Shown: in pieces, positions 10,871-22,879 of the stretch
How positions within the stretch are numbered: position 1 is the stretch's first letter
Layout: every line of letters begins with the position of its first letter
Assembly: GCA_029204225.1 (NCBI GenBank)
Contig: CM055095.1
Coordinates: 15,902,049-15,966,048, forward strand
DNA: 64,000 nucleotides
From: Diphasiastrum complanatum
Taxonomy: Eukaryota; Streptophyta; Lycopodiopsida; Lycopodiales; Lycopodiaceae
Direction: 5' to 3'
Notes under the pieces: model-generated
Told to the model about the DNA's origin: nothing
What the model saw: only the letters and a program-made list of their open reading frames with translations
Database searches by the model: none
Made by a program: the position numbers and the translations under genes

Positions 10871-13800
10871 AATATATTCTGATTCGGTTGAAGATAATGC
10901 TACTGAGGTCTACTTTCGGCTATTCCATGAGATTGGGCTTTGATTCAATAGGAATACAAATCCAGAAGTTGATCTTCTGGTGTCGATATCTCCTACCCAA
11001 TTTGCATCTGTATATCCTTCAAGAATATTGGTAGATTGCTTTCCAATGAGTTGGCCCTGGATTCGATAGGAATTGGCTGAGAGTATGCTAAGTCGGGTCG
11101 ACTGCAGAGCATAACATATATGAGTGACTCAATAATGGAGTGAAATGTATATTGCTTCATTTCTTCCTTCTCTGCCTCGGATTGTGGACATTGCTCCTTC
11201 GACAATTTTAGACCAGGGTCGAGTGGGAAGTAGTTCGATTTGCAATTGGTCATTCCATATTTTTCCAGCACGTTTATGAGATATCGTTGTTGACTTTTGA
11301 AGTTTCGTCTGCTGGGACGATCTGGATTTTGAGACAGTAATGGACTAGACCCATATCAGCCATTTTGTACTTCTGTGATAACATGCATTTCATATCCTTC
11401 ATCAAATTCAAGTTGTTACTAAAAAGTAATGGATCATCAACATAAAGAGTGATGATAATGAAGGAAAACAAACTTGAATTAACCATTTGAGACTGCCGAG
11501 TTTGGAATACAACCATTCTCGATTAGAAATGCATTGATCTTCTGAAACCAGGCTCTTGGTGATTGCTTCAAACCATAGAGTGCCTTGTGGATTTTGCACA
11601 CTAGGTGTTGCTTGCCTTTCAGCTCGTATCCCTTTGGCTGTGACATATTGATCTCCTCTTTGATAGTTCCATTGAGCAAAAGCAGTCTGGACATCCATTT
11701 GGTGGACTTCGAGATCGACTGTAGCTGTAAAGGAGAGTAGAAGTCGGATCGAAGCATGCTTGACAACTGGGCTGAAGGTCTTTGAATAATCCAGATCTGG
11801 GATCTGGGAGAAGCCTTTGGCAACAAGTCTGGCCTTATATCGATTGAGTCTTCCTTCAGCATCATACTTCGTCTTAAATATCCATTTGTATGGAATCGGG
11901 TTTTGATCCTATAGTAGTTGAGTTATAGTCCATGATTGATTCTCGATAAGAGAATCAAATTCAATGTCCATTGTAACTTTCCACTGGTCAGCATCAGGTG
12001 TCGACATTGCTTCTGAAACAGTGGTTGGTTCCTATACAAAGTAGTAGGCCGGATCATCCATAAATCAGGATGGAGGCTGTCTAGACCGGTTTGATCTTCT
12101 GGGTTGAACTTCGGTCCTCTGATGTGATTTGACTTGTCGAGGGTCTAACTCATTGTCGGAGGAGTCGGTGTCGAGCTTTTGATCAGTCCCGAGTTTGATG
12201 TTGTCGACTCTGGGATTGGAAGTCGATTGATCTTTTCCCTTGTGGTCGATAAACTTGTCTTCCACAAAAATGACATCTCTACTGGTGAACGATTTTTTAG
12301 TGTCCATGTTGTAGAGTTTGTATGCCTTGTGATATTGGGAATAGCCGATAAAAATCGATCTGGGGAATAGCCGATCTGGGGAATAGCCGATAAAGATCAA
12401 TTTTCTGCTGGTATTGTCCAGCTTCTTTCTTAGATCAACAGGGATCTGAGCATAGGCAATGCATCCAAACACTCTGATATGCTTGAGTGATGGCTTTGAT
12501 CCTGTCCACACCTCATAGGGTGTTTTTCCATTCAGAGCCTTGGTGATGGATTGATTTTGTAAATAGGCTGTTGTAGTAACAGCTTCTTCCCGAAAGTTCT
12601 TTGGAAGAGAGACATGGGCCATCATGCTCTTGGCACTCTCGATGAGTAACTGATTCTTCTTTTCAACTACACCATTGGACTGAGGTGAGTAGCTGATTGT
12701 ATATTGTGATGTATTCCATTGGCCTTACATTGGCCTTGCATAAGTCCTTGAATTCTGTGGAGATATACTCTCTCCCTCCATCTGTGTGTAGAGCTTTGAC
12801 CTTCCTTTGGCTCTGATTTTCAACAGACGCCTTGAACTGCTTGAAGAACTTGAATGCCTCTGATTTGTTCTTCATAAAATAAGTAGTAGTCCTTCATGAG
12901 AAGTCGTCGATGAAGGCTAGGAAATAGAGAGCTCCCCCTGTCGAAGTAGTCTACATCGGGCCACAAATGTCGCTATGCACAAGGTCTAGCAAGCCCTTGG
13001 AAGTATAACTGAGTCTGAAATGAAAGGGCTTCTAGCATGTTTGATGATAATACAGCTTTCGCATGGAGAAGTTGGCTTGTTGACTGAAGGTAGATCTTGT
13101 ACTAGACTTTGAGCTGACATTTGCTAGATATTGTTGAAGTTAAGATGGGCAAGTCTGAAATGTCAAAGCATATCAGTTGATTCAGATGTGGCTATGTGAA
13201 GAGCTTGACTATTTATCGAATAGCAGTGACTAAGCTTGTAGAGGTAGCCACATCGTCTGCTGAAGGCTAAAACCTTCTTGGACTTGTCGAGTATGGTGCA
13301 GCCCTCTGTATCAAATTTGACCCTTCGACTAGAATTCGTGATTCTACTCATCAAAAGTAAATTTTTGGTAAGCTTAGGAACATGAAGAAGATTGGACAGC
13401 AACTTTACTTCACCTTTCTTGAATTCGACTTTGAGTGTTCCTTCACTTTCGATAGAATGAGATGAGTTGTCTCCAAGCTGCACAGCTCTTGAGTGGGTGA
13501 ATGTCTTGCAATCCTTGAACCAGTCTTGATGGTGGGTCATATGTTGAGTTGCTCCGGAGTCCAAGTACCAGGAATCGATATCATGTTGTTCTTCGACCTT
13601 GGTCATGAAGGCTACTTCATCTTCCTCCTGTTGCTAGATTGAGTGACTGGTTGTAGCAGAATTTGCTTGCTGCTGGAACTGCTTCTTCTTCTCGTTGTTG
13701 TACTTCAAAGTTCGACAGTCCTTGATTTCATGGCTAGTACTCTTACAGTATCTGCACAATAGATTTTGCACTGGTTGAAACGATGAAGATGTTGAGTTCA

Positions 13801-14726
13801 ATCATGAACCATGATTTGGTCCAAACTGCATGTTGCTCTTCTTGTCAGTATATCCTGACTTTGTAGATTTCTTCAATCTAAACTTCAAAATTACTCTTGT
13901 AAGAGTGAGATGCTCCTGGGTCGATATTGCCATGACCCAATTTTCATAGGCACCAGGGAGACTCGATAATAGAGTCATTATAGCATCAAAATCTTCTATG
14001 ACTGAGCCAGTTGCAGTAATTTGCTCCATAAGATTTTTGAAAGTGTTGAGATGGCTCGAAACACTATCTGTATCAGGCCTTCTAAGGGTGAAGAATTTTT
14101 TCCTTAGATGAAGCTTGGAAGTAACGTCTCTAATGTCATAGAGAGTTGCTAGGATTTTCCATGCATCCTTAGTGATCTGAGTAGCACGTATGTGGCTGAT
14201 CTAAGCATCCTTGATGTTGAGGGTGATCATGGCAAATGCTTTATCATCTCTCAGCCTCCACTTGGTGATGTCGACTGCATCACCTTCTGGTTTGAGTTCT
14301 GTGCCATCAACAATGTCCCACAGTTCTTTGGCTAGCAGTATGACCTTCATTTTGAACTTCCAGAGATGGTATCTCCATCGAGTTTGTCGATCAAAGAAGA
14401 ACTAGAAGACGAATCCATTCTAGTTGAGTGAGATCGTTGATAGAAACAACGATTTCAAAAAACTGTTGGATGTGTGCTTGCTAGAATGATGTCTTGATAT
14501 AAACAAGACTGATAATCCGCAGTAGAAATGCAAATTACTGAATTGCCCGCTCTAATACCATGTTGAAAATCGTGAGGATGACTGGCAGCGGAAGTCTGAA
14601 CGAGAGTGAGTGTAGGATCAGAAGCACCACAGTTAGCAGCAGAGATAATTAAGATGAATAATTCAGATAAGCGCAAATGAACAATACATTAGTGAGAGAA
14701 AAATTGCACTCTGATTAATATCAACA
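10871..14726 (-). mobile_element. Copia LTR retroelement 1 (fossil)
   Basis: Read on the minus strand from right to left: LTR (14561-14726), tRNA-Met-type primer site, gag (about 14420-13700), protease with the DSGATQHMT block (about 13560), gag-pre-integrase (13350-13170), integrase (about 13000-12420), reverse transcriptase (about 11900-11000) and the start of RNase H with the STESEY block (about 10880). The domain order PR-INT-RT-RH makes it Copia. It is broken, with several interruptions, and no second LTR is seen at its left edge, which abuts the CACTA transposase at 10870. Confidence 0.9.
14561..14726 (-). repeat. Copia 1 5' LTR and adjoining primer site
   Basis: The segment begins TGTTGA and ends TCAACA, a perfect 6-bp terminal inverted repeat of the LTR type. 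Immediately left, 14543-14560 reads on the minus strand TGGTATTAGAGCGGGCAA, which resembles the initiator-Met tRNA primer site TGGTATCAGAGC. Confidence 0.75.
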
Positions 14727-16580
14727 ATGAGTACAGTGGCTTGAAGTGATAACTTCACCCTATCGTTGAGCATGATAATGCTGGCAAAAAAAATTTCTGA
14801 TTCAATCCTTTCTTGAGTTCATTTTTTGAAGCCAAGAATTGACAATCAAATCAATGTTGTAAGTCATGACATGATTTCATGTTTTATGTAAAAAGGGTTC
14901 CAATCTTTCCCTATAATTACACGTACATGTAAGCGAACAACCAAGGCTATGATGGCAGAAAGTATCTATAGGTGAGTGGAGGAAAATTAGCAGTAAAACG
15001 CCAACCAAACTTGATAGAGTCTCATACATCTTCATCAAAAGTAATATCACAAATGTCTAACATTCTCCTAAAAGAAGTTTTTATAGGGAAAGCATCTAGA
15101 CATTTATTGGTATAGATAAAATGAATTAAATATCCCTATTGGATAACGTTTTGACAATTTTGAGCCTTCCATGAGGTATTCGCATGATGGATCATCCCTG
15201 ACACTCTTCTTCTTCAAGTTCTTGTAAATCAATCATCATCCAGTAAGTGGCAAATCGAGTAATCATTTGCAGCAGTTGACGAAATGACCTAAGAAAACTG
15301 AAATCTTCCTCTTCCTCTGCTAGTGGACATGTTTGAGCTTTTTGGAGTCGCAATACTGGTAACAAAGGAGAAAGAAAGTTTTTCATTAGATAGGAGAGTT
15401 TGTTTCTGTGGGCGACTTGTAAATCCTCTAGCATCCCTTCCACAAGGAAGGAAACGTCCACCCCACATAGGCTTTTTGCACAGGAAGAGAGAGGTTTTAG
15501 CCTCATCATCAACGTTTTCAAGTAAAAAGCAAGAGATTTCAATGCCTTTTCAATGAATTTTCCATTCAAAGTAGGGAACCAAGGGCCAAGAGGGTTTTCG
15601 GCCAATTTTTTAATTCATTCACTAATAAATTCTCAAAAGTAAATGAACACTAGTGATAAATTCATTCAAAAGTAAATGAACACCAGTAAGGGACTAAAAA
15701 AGAACAAGGTTACTGAGGATATACCAAATGGCATGATCGAATCATAGGATCTAACCATTGGATTTTGCATTTTTTTTCTTCCACAGTCATATTTAATATA
15801 TGGGCGTAGAAAGTTCCGAGCTTCATCAAGGTATAGTAGGCCACCCAGACAAGTGGTTTTTGCTTGTTCATCCAAGCTAAGACCTCAATCAAGTAGTTAA
15901 GGGGCCTCTTCTCATAGGAAAGATCTTGACCCTCAACCTTTCCTACATGCCAAAAATGTTGCATCTATTTTTAGGCTTCAATTTGATTGGACAGTATATT
16001 GCGTAATTTTCCTCTTTTTGAAATTTTTTCGGCTTTTCTTGGCATGACATTATATCACGTTGCATCCCTTTCTTGATTCCAATTTTGCAAGACATTGTAT
16101 CATGTAATCTTTCTCTTTTGTTGTCTATTTTTTGGCTTTTTATTGGCATGACATTGTATACTGGGAATCTTTTTCTTTCACTTATATTTGCTTCACTTTC
16201 ATGCAAGTTTTGAGCTGCATTTATTTTTAGCTCTAATTTGGCCAGACATTATATCATGTAGTCCACTATTTTTGCATGTCTCTTTTTTCATGGTCTTGTT
16301 GGTCATAAGATTATTATTGATATTTTGCAAATCTTTAAAATACTAGTATATCTTCACAAATGTGCAAGTACAAAAGGTAAACAAAGGTTGAGGCAGTCAA
16401 CACCATACAGATCTAGACAATAATGGACTATGTGCACATGTCCATCAAGTACTAAGTAACATTCAAAAAATGCAAATCAAATTGAAAGAATGTAGCAGTC
16501 GAGATCGGAGACATGGATCCATCAAAAACCTATTGATTTCACGTCGTTAAATATCTTTCAAAAAATTAAGAGGTTGCACA
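14727..16580. other. Spacer with one unrecognised minus-strand open frame
   Basis: The minus strand at 15192-15605 has a 137-codon open frame, leucine-rich with an acidic AEEEEDF patch. I recognise no family, and an overlapping plus-strand frame (15323-15556) is also open. It may be a transposon remnant. 15960-16270 carries about four diverged repeats of ~95 bp around GGCATGACATTGTATC. No other gene or RNA was seen. Confidence 0.4.
15960..16270. repeat. Degenerate ~95-bp repeats
   Basis: Motif variants (G)GCATGACATTATATCA, GCAAGACATTGTATCATG, GGCATGACATTGTATA and GCCAGACATTATATCATG are spaced about 75-115 bp apart, each followed by a T-rich stretch. Confidence 0.55.
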
Positions 16581-17244
16581 TGTCAAAAATCAGACTAAAT
16601 GACTCATTTTGATCTACAAAAGATCAATAAGAGTGATTGGCAACTTGGAATGTTGATCAATCTTGAAACTAGCATCCAAAACTAGCTTTTACTTGAAAAT
16701 TTCTACACATCCAAGCAAGAACAACCAAAAATAATTATTCAAAGGCTTCACACGTGTGAATTACAACAAGTGTACCGCCTAATAACAACAAATAAGTTTA
16801 CTTGAGAAATCCTAAGCATTCATCCACAAAGAACTTGCTTAATAGAGTGAAAACACCAAGATTGCTTTTAAATCAATGTTTCTCATCATTAACCTCACAA
16901 TGGATCCATCATGGATCAAGTACACAATCATCATAATCTCTCTCTAGGCTGCTTCCAGCACATGTGGGACAGCTCATTGTACTCATCCATATCCACTTTC
17001 GATAATGTCAATCTAATTTGCCACATCACCATTGGTGGTTAGTGTTGACCTTCTAGATTCCTATAATCTAGGAGATAACTCCTACAATTTAGGAGATTTG
17101 ACATTTGACTCAAATAAATCTAAGTACAATGGATTTGAATATTATGAGTGACATTTCACACGTGTGTATAGGTCCTCACATGTGTGGATCCACATAGATA
17201 TCAAACAAATTGCATTTACAAGGTAAAAATTGTAAAATCTAACA
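16581..17244 (-). repeat. Copia 2 3' LTR
   Basis: Left member of the LTR pair. It begins TGTCAAAAAT, ends ATCTAACA, and contains the CTTCACACGTGTGAA palindrome near 16747. Confidence 0.9.
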
Positions 17245-18611
17245 CTCGTCAATTTTTACTTTGATACATGTATGGTACATCTATCTACAACACCTAACGC
17301 TGATCTTAACTTGATAAATGAAACCTTTGGCAAGGCTTTAGTGAGTAGATTAGCAAGGCAATCTGAAGAAGATACATGTCGTAGCTTGATCTCCTTTACT
17401 TGAACCTTTTCCCTCACAAAATGGTGAGCAATCTCTATGTGCTTGCTCCTTGCATGGAATGTGGGATTGGTTGCTAATGTTTGGCTTGATTGGTTGTCAG
17501 AATATATGATTGGATTCTCCTTGGCCTCCATGACCTGTAGCTCCACCAAGAGTCTCTTTAACCACAAGACCTCCTTGGTTGTTGATATTAAGGCCTTGTA
17601 TTTCGACTCGGTTGAAGATAGAGATATTGTGTCTTGCTTTTTGGAAAGCCAAAACACTATGCCATCACAAAGAAAGGTAGCAAAAGCACTTGTGGACTTC
17701 CTATCCACCTTATCACCTGCAAGATTGGCATCCGAATAGGCCCTCAAAGCAAGGTTATATCCATAATACAAAATGCCAAAATTCTTGGTGGCCAAGATGT
17801 ACCTCAACACCCTTTCAGCATTTTTCCAATGACAAACCAAAGGATTTTGCATAGATTGGCTAAGCTTATCAACACTATAAATTGGATCAGGCCTAGTTAT
17901 AGTAAGATAGATTAGGGAGCCTATAAGTCTTCTATATAGTGTGATGTCCTCAAAGGATGCTTCATCATCACCATTAAAGACTTTCACCTTTTACTCCATA
18001 GGAGTCTCTACTCCTTTACGATCTTTCATTTCAAACTTATCTAAGATAGAAGATGCATATATGGATTGACAAATAAAACTCAAATATTTGCCTCTTGATA
18101 CTTCTATTACTAGTATGAAATGAAGAACACCAAGATCCACCATCTTGAACTCTCTAGACAATGCTATTTTCACTCCTTTTATACCATCATGATCATCACC
18201 ACTAAGGATAATGTCATCATCTACATACAAAATCAGAATGATGATCTTAATTAGTCGCATCAAGTTGAAAAAGAGGCCAATTGAAATAGTTGCAAGAGAA
18301 ATGATCAACCTTATAGAAACTAGTTTAGCAACATGAGCAAAAGTTTCATCAGAATCTACTCACTTGGTTTGCAAGAACCCCTTTGCCACTAGCCTTGCTT
18401 TATGCTTGTTGATGCTTCCATCTTGATTGTACTTCAATCTATAGATCCATTTGCATTCAAGTGGTCTTCACTTATACTCCTTTTCATGGCATTCCTCCAT
18501 TCATGTGACTCCATAGCATCTTTAAAACAACTTGGCTCATCAAGCATAGATGTAAGAAAAGTATAAGAGGTAAGAGAATGAAGATCTTCCCTTTGTTCAA
18601 CTTTGTCAACA

Positions 18612-19510
18612 TAGGTGAGCCTTGGATATGAACCACTTTGTGCTAATGGCAAAGGCGAAGGGCATGTCACTGCCGAATGTCCTCAGCCACAGCCATGGTC
18701 TAAACCACGGTTTATTATTATGTTTAGAGAAGATGATCCACGACCATCTAAATCTAACACTGACATGGTAGTCCAAAGGATAGAAGCAGAGTTTGAGACA
18801 GTAGAAAATCAAGACCAAGATTGGCCTAAATTAGTACTAGATTTAAATAAAGTCACAACTAGAAGTAGGAAGAATATGACAACTCTTAGAGATAAAAAGG
18901 AAACTAAGAAGGATAAAAATGCAAATATTGCGAAAAGCACAAAAAACGCGACAACTAAACTGCAACCTACAGAGCAAATTGCCAAGTTCCTAAAGACTTA
19001 GACTTTGATAGATCTAATAAACTATGAACCAGATAATAGTTTAGAAGCTAAGAAACTCCTAGACAAAGAAATGAAGAAAGTTAAAATAGTAATGTTCTCA
19101 GATCCAATTATAAGTAATGAGATACCTAGAGACCCATTGTCACTTAGACATCGTTCATATGATATAGTGGAAGATTTTGCCTCTAGAATGCCCAATATAA
19201 CTTTTAAACAGCTATTAGAGGATAATAAATACTATAAGAAAGAGATTAAACATATTTTGCAAAGGAAAAAGAAAAGAAAAACTAAATTGCCATTAGTCGA
19301 CGTAGGACTAGTAAACCATGGTGACGAAGGCCCACTTGAGATCCAGGTGATAATTAATGGATGCATTTTAGATAGTGTACCCATAGATTCAAGATCCAAT
19401 GTAATTGAATCTCACAAAACTCAAGAAGTAAGATCTATAATGATCTTAAACTCTAAAAGACTTGGGGAAAAAAAATTCTACATACACTATCCTCTTGGAA
19501 AATTTTGATT
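18612..19510 (+). mobile_element. Ty3-like gag/protease fragment inside Copia 2 (fossil)
   Basis: On the plus strand, opposite to its Copia host, one frame starts with a zinc-knuckle-like end (GEGHVTAECPQPQ) and continues lysine-rich. The next block contains LVDVGLVNHGDEGPLEIQV and INGCILDSVPIDSRSNVIES, placed like a retropepsin domain of a Ty3/gypsy polyprotein (usually written with a D-S/T-G core). The piece starts directly at the edge of the Copia RT segment and ends before the Copia leader near 19540. Assignment to Ty3 rests on these motifs only. Confidence 0.5.
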
Positions 19511-19941
19511 TGACACTTGGAAGTGCCTATGCCTCCCTATGGTGTTTAGTACGGTTTTAGTCTCTCTTTAGGACTTAAAAAGGCATCAGCCTCAAAGCTC
19601 ACTCTCAATGATTTAGAGGCTGATCAAAGATCTAACACCATTTCACATCAAATCTACAATGAGATGATTGGATTTTTTCAAAGCAAATCACTAGTTTCAC
19701 TACCACAAATTTGAAGCACAAATATGGAAAAATCAAATAGATATGGTGAAAGTACAGTTCCAGTAGCCTCTCACATGGGTGGGAAGTACACTTGAACTTT
19801 ACACACTCATTTGAACTTCAAATCTTCAAGTAAACTATTGGTTAGAGTCGCCCTTATTAAAATGATTTTAGCACCAATGCTTTGTGCAAAATGAAGAGAT
19901 TTGGATCTTTATCAAAGCTCTTAGACTTGGCTCTGATACCA

Positions 19942-20594
19942 TGTCAAAAATTAGAATAAATGACTCATTTTGATCTACAAAGATCAATAAGAGTGATTGG
20001 CAACTTGGAATGTTGATCAATCTTAAAACTAGCATCCAAAACTAGCTTTTACTTGACAATTTCTACACATCCAAACAAGAACAACCAAAAATAATGATCC
20101 AAAGGCTTCACACGTGTGAAGTACGACCTGATAACAGCAAATAAGTTTACTTGAGAAATCCTAAGCATTCATCCACAAAGAACTTGCTTAATAGAGTGAA
20201 AACACCAAGATTGCTCCCAAATCATTAAGTTCTCATCATTAACATCACAATGGATCCATCATGGATCAAGTACACAATCATCATAATATCTCTCTAGGCT
20301 GCTTCCAGCACGTGTGGGATAGCTCATTATACTCATCCATATCCACTTTGGATAGGATCTATCTAATTTGCCACATGGCCATTGGTGGCTAGTGTTGACC
20401 TTCTAATTCCTACAATCTAGGAGATAACTCTTACAGTTTAGGAGATTTGACATTTGATCCAAATAAAGTCTAAGTACAATGGATTTGAATATTATGAGTG
20501 ACATTTCACATGTGTGGACAAGTCCTCACATGTGTGGATCCACATAGATATCAAACAAATTGCATTTACAAGGTAAAAATTGTAAAATCTAACA
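19942..20594 (-). repeat. Copia 2 5' LTR
   Basis: Right member of the LTR pair, next to the TGGTATCAGAGCC primer site at about 19929-19941. Confidence 0.9.
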
Positions 20595-20609
20595 ACACAC
20601 ATTTCAGAA

Positions 20610-21053
20610 AGTAAGAGAAAAGGGCTCCTTGTGCTGCAAGTCACCTAGCAAGATGGTGATAACAACAAGTGGTGGACGGGATCCCCAGCAACTAAAAAGG
20701 TGTGCAAGGTTGGTTCAAAGATCTTTGCAACTAGTCTACAATATGTGCTTCGTAGTTTTCTCCTCCAATTGGCAAATCGAACAAAGGTGGTCACTCAAAA
20801 AAGGCCACTTGGGAAAAAGAGCCAAGGATTTAGTGACAATATATGAAGCAAGGTATCTAAGTTTGCCTATAGGGATGGAGCAGGCGGTAAAAAATCTTTT
20901 GTGCCAAAGAGTGAGGGGGTTTGAGAGGGACCAAGCATTGAAGAAGTTGGAGAGGAGAGTGTCATATGGAAGTAGAAGAAGTACTGGAGTTATCCTTGGT
21001 GATCCTTGGTGCATGAATCTACGTCTATCAGATTTGAGCTTTGCTTTGATCAC
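20610..21053 (-). mobile_element. LINE remnant (zf-RVT region)
   Basis: The minus-strand frame 21053-20736 ends with LSDHLCSICQLEEKTTKHIL, followed within three codons by another Cys. This fits the C-x2-C-x4-E-x4-H-x5-C pattern of the zinc-binding domain found after LINE reverse transcriptases. Upstream residues (KLRYLASYIVTKSLALF) fit the usual lead-in. There is a stop directly after KHIL, so the copy is dead. The rest of the LINE is not recognisable. Confidence 0.5.
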
Positions 21054-21479
21054 TCAAAGATAGCTCTACTTGATCCAAACTTCGAAGTCGCTTGGATTGA
21101 TACAGTCAATTCCGTAGACATGCATGAATTAGCTTGATTTAGATTTAATTGCGAAAGCAAAATAGAATAGATCTTAGAGCATTGCAATTCTCACGAATTG
21201 TCAGCCATATGAATAATTTAATCTACAAATTATCTTAACTACATACGCTAATCAAACGAAACCAAAGAAAAATGATTTTGACACAATACAGCACGACTTA
21301 GATTGCTGGAACGAATATTTATAGTCAAAATGTGTACAAGTCTAAATGTAGACAGAGTCGCGATCTTTTTGAAACAATATTCTATAGTAACAGAGAGAAA
21401 GATCGAATAGTTATGGTCTAAATCGATGTTTTATTAATCGATGACTGTGGAGAATAGGAAGCAGCAAATTGATGTTTGA
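21054..21479. other. Spacer, possibly an LTR or leader of the adjacent Copia piece
   Basis: AT-rich, with no gene or clear element terminus seen. Confidence 0.4.
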
Positions 21480-22130
21480 TACCACCATTTTCGCAACTGA
21501 GGGCTTTAATTCTTTTGCTTGTCTGCAACTTTTCATGCTCTTTGTACTTTCAGAAGAATCGAAAAGCTTTAGATTTTGTGCTTCATAAAATATACAACAG
21601 TTTTTTTAGAACAGTCATTGATGAATGTAATAAATTTTTTTGCACCAAGCAGTGATGGTGTCTGCATCAAACTACATATATCAGTATGAACTATGTCTAG
21701 CAAATCTTAAGATGTGTGTTCTCTATTTGACTTACATGGGCTTCTAGTCTGCTGTCTTATCATACAACTTTGGCAGACAAGAAGGTCGACAGTTCAATAG
21801 TCAAAATCATTGAAGAACGCTTAGACATGTTAGCAATCGATATATGATTAAGGTGGCCAAGTCCAAATTAATTCTTTATTCATAGATGTTGAATTGCTGG
21901 AAGCACGATCATTCTTAGAGTAACAGTGAGTAAGCCTATAGAGATATCCTTGCCTCCTTCCGAGTGCAATGGCTCCCTTACATTTATCAAAAAGCTTGCA
22001 TGTGTCTGCTTCGAACTTTACCTTGTGTCCTAGATCAGTAATTTGACTGACTGACAATAGATTTGGCGTCAAATTCGAGACATACAATACAAATGGTATG
22101 AGTTTCGACAATCCATGCTAAAACTTCAAT
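21480..22130 (-). mobile_element. Copia fragment 3 (fossil)
   Basis: The minus strand at 22111-21848 encodes a gag-pre-integrase block (NLTPNLLSVSQITDLGHKV, then GRRQGYLYRLTHCYS), the typical Copia segment between protease and integrase. Degenerate integrase sequence continues to about 21480. No LTRs were found. Confidence 0.75.
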
Positions 22131-22610
22131 CTGACAGGACCTTCACTGCCAATGAGTTGTGGTCTAGGACACTATCAAGATCGCATCCACCATGCAATCT
22201 CTTGATCTGTTCTATATAATCACATAGGGACTCATTTTTCTTATCCATACGGATACGTCCTAATTTCAGGAATGGATCGGAGAGGAAGCGGGTGGTTTGG
22301 AGATGTGTAATGAATTTGGCCTGTAAGATGTTCCAATCGTCTCATTCATTCTGCTCAAGATTGAAGTACCAATCTTTTGCAGTATCAGTTAGGCACAAAT
22401 TGAAATATCTTGACAACTCTTGCGGGTTGTCGTCTCCATAGGCTCTACACCCTTGAGTGTAGATTTGTAGGAATTGTCATGGATCTCCCTTCCCATTGAA
22501 CCTTTGGAGGTCGATCTTGGAAAAGTTCCAGACTACGTGGAGTACAAATGGCCTTAGATTGTCCATCGGGGGTGGATTCTCGTCAATTGGTTCATGAAGT
22601 ATCTCAATGG
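22131..22610 (-). mobile_element. Ty3/gypsy gag fragment (fossil)
   Basis: The minus strand reads a retrotransposon gag domain: KIDLQRFNGKGDP, then YFNLCLTDTAKDWYFNLEQ, then QAKFITHLQTTRFLSDP and ESLCDYIEQIKRL. The order F-x-G-x2-DP ... A-x2-WY is diagnostic of Ty3-type gag. It lies directly against the Copia fragment at 22130, same strand but a different superfamily. Confidence 0.65.
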
Positions 22611-22879
22611 GTACGAGTCAAATGGCAAAGCAAAAGTGTAAAAAGTGGGTTGGTGAGTTAAGATGTTGTTGGCGAGTTAGTGCGAGTCAAAAATTTTTGA
22701 CTCGCCGAGGTCATAGAATGGACCTGGAAACCTGCTCAACTCATTGGAACAGTGGCGAGTTAAATTGATGAGAAAAAAGTAGAGAAGGGCCTGAGGGCGA
22801 GTCAAAAACCTATAAAAAATACAAGAACAATCAAGGAAAATTCAAACAAAAAATCCATCTTGAGTGTAGCTCAGCACCG
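22611..22879. repeat. Short GAGTCAAA-rich segment
   Basis: Several GAGTCAAA/GCGAGTTA words and one inverted GACTCGCC word (about 22700) are crowded here. Possibly a small non-autonomous element; ends not determined. Confidence 0.3.

Larger units (their letters stand above)
16581..20594 (-). mobile_element. Copia LTR retroelement 2, both LTRs present, chimeric interior (fossil)
   Basis: Two direct LTR copies, 16581-17244 and 19942-20594, both begin TGTCAAAAAT and end TAAAATCTAACA. Over the first ~185 bp I count about nine differences (roughly 95% identity), so the insertion is fairly recent. Flanks GCACA and ACACA are a 4/5 match for a target duplication. A primer site (TGGTATCAGAGCC on the minus strand) lies just inside the right LTR. 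The minus strand encodes reverse transcriptase (about 18620-17900, YVDD at about 18213) and RNase H (STESKYKAL, HARSKHIEI) down to 17256. No Copia gag, protease or integrase is visible. In their place, 18612-19510 carries a plus-strand Ty3-like piece. The element is broken. Confidence 0.85.

Noticed and set aside
20629-21063. 144-codon plus-strand frame
   Set aside because: Antisense to the LINE zinc-binding segment, and no family match.
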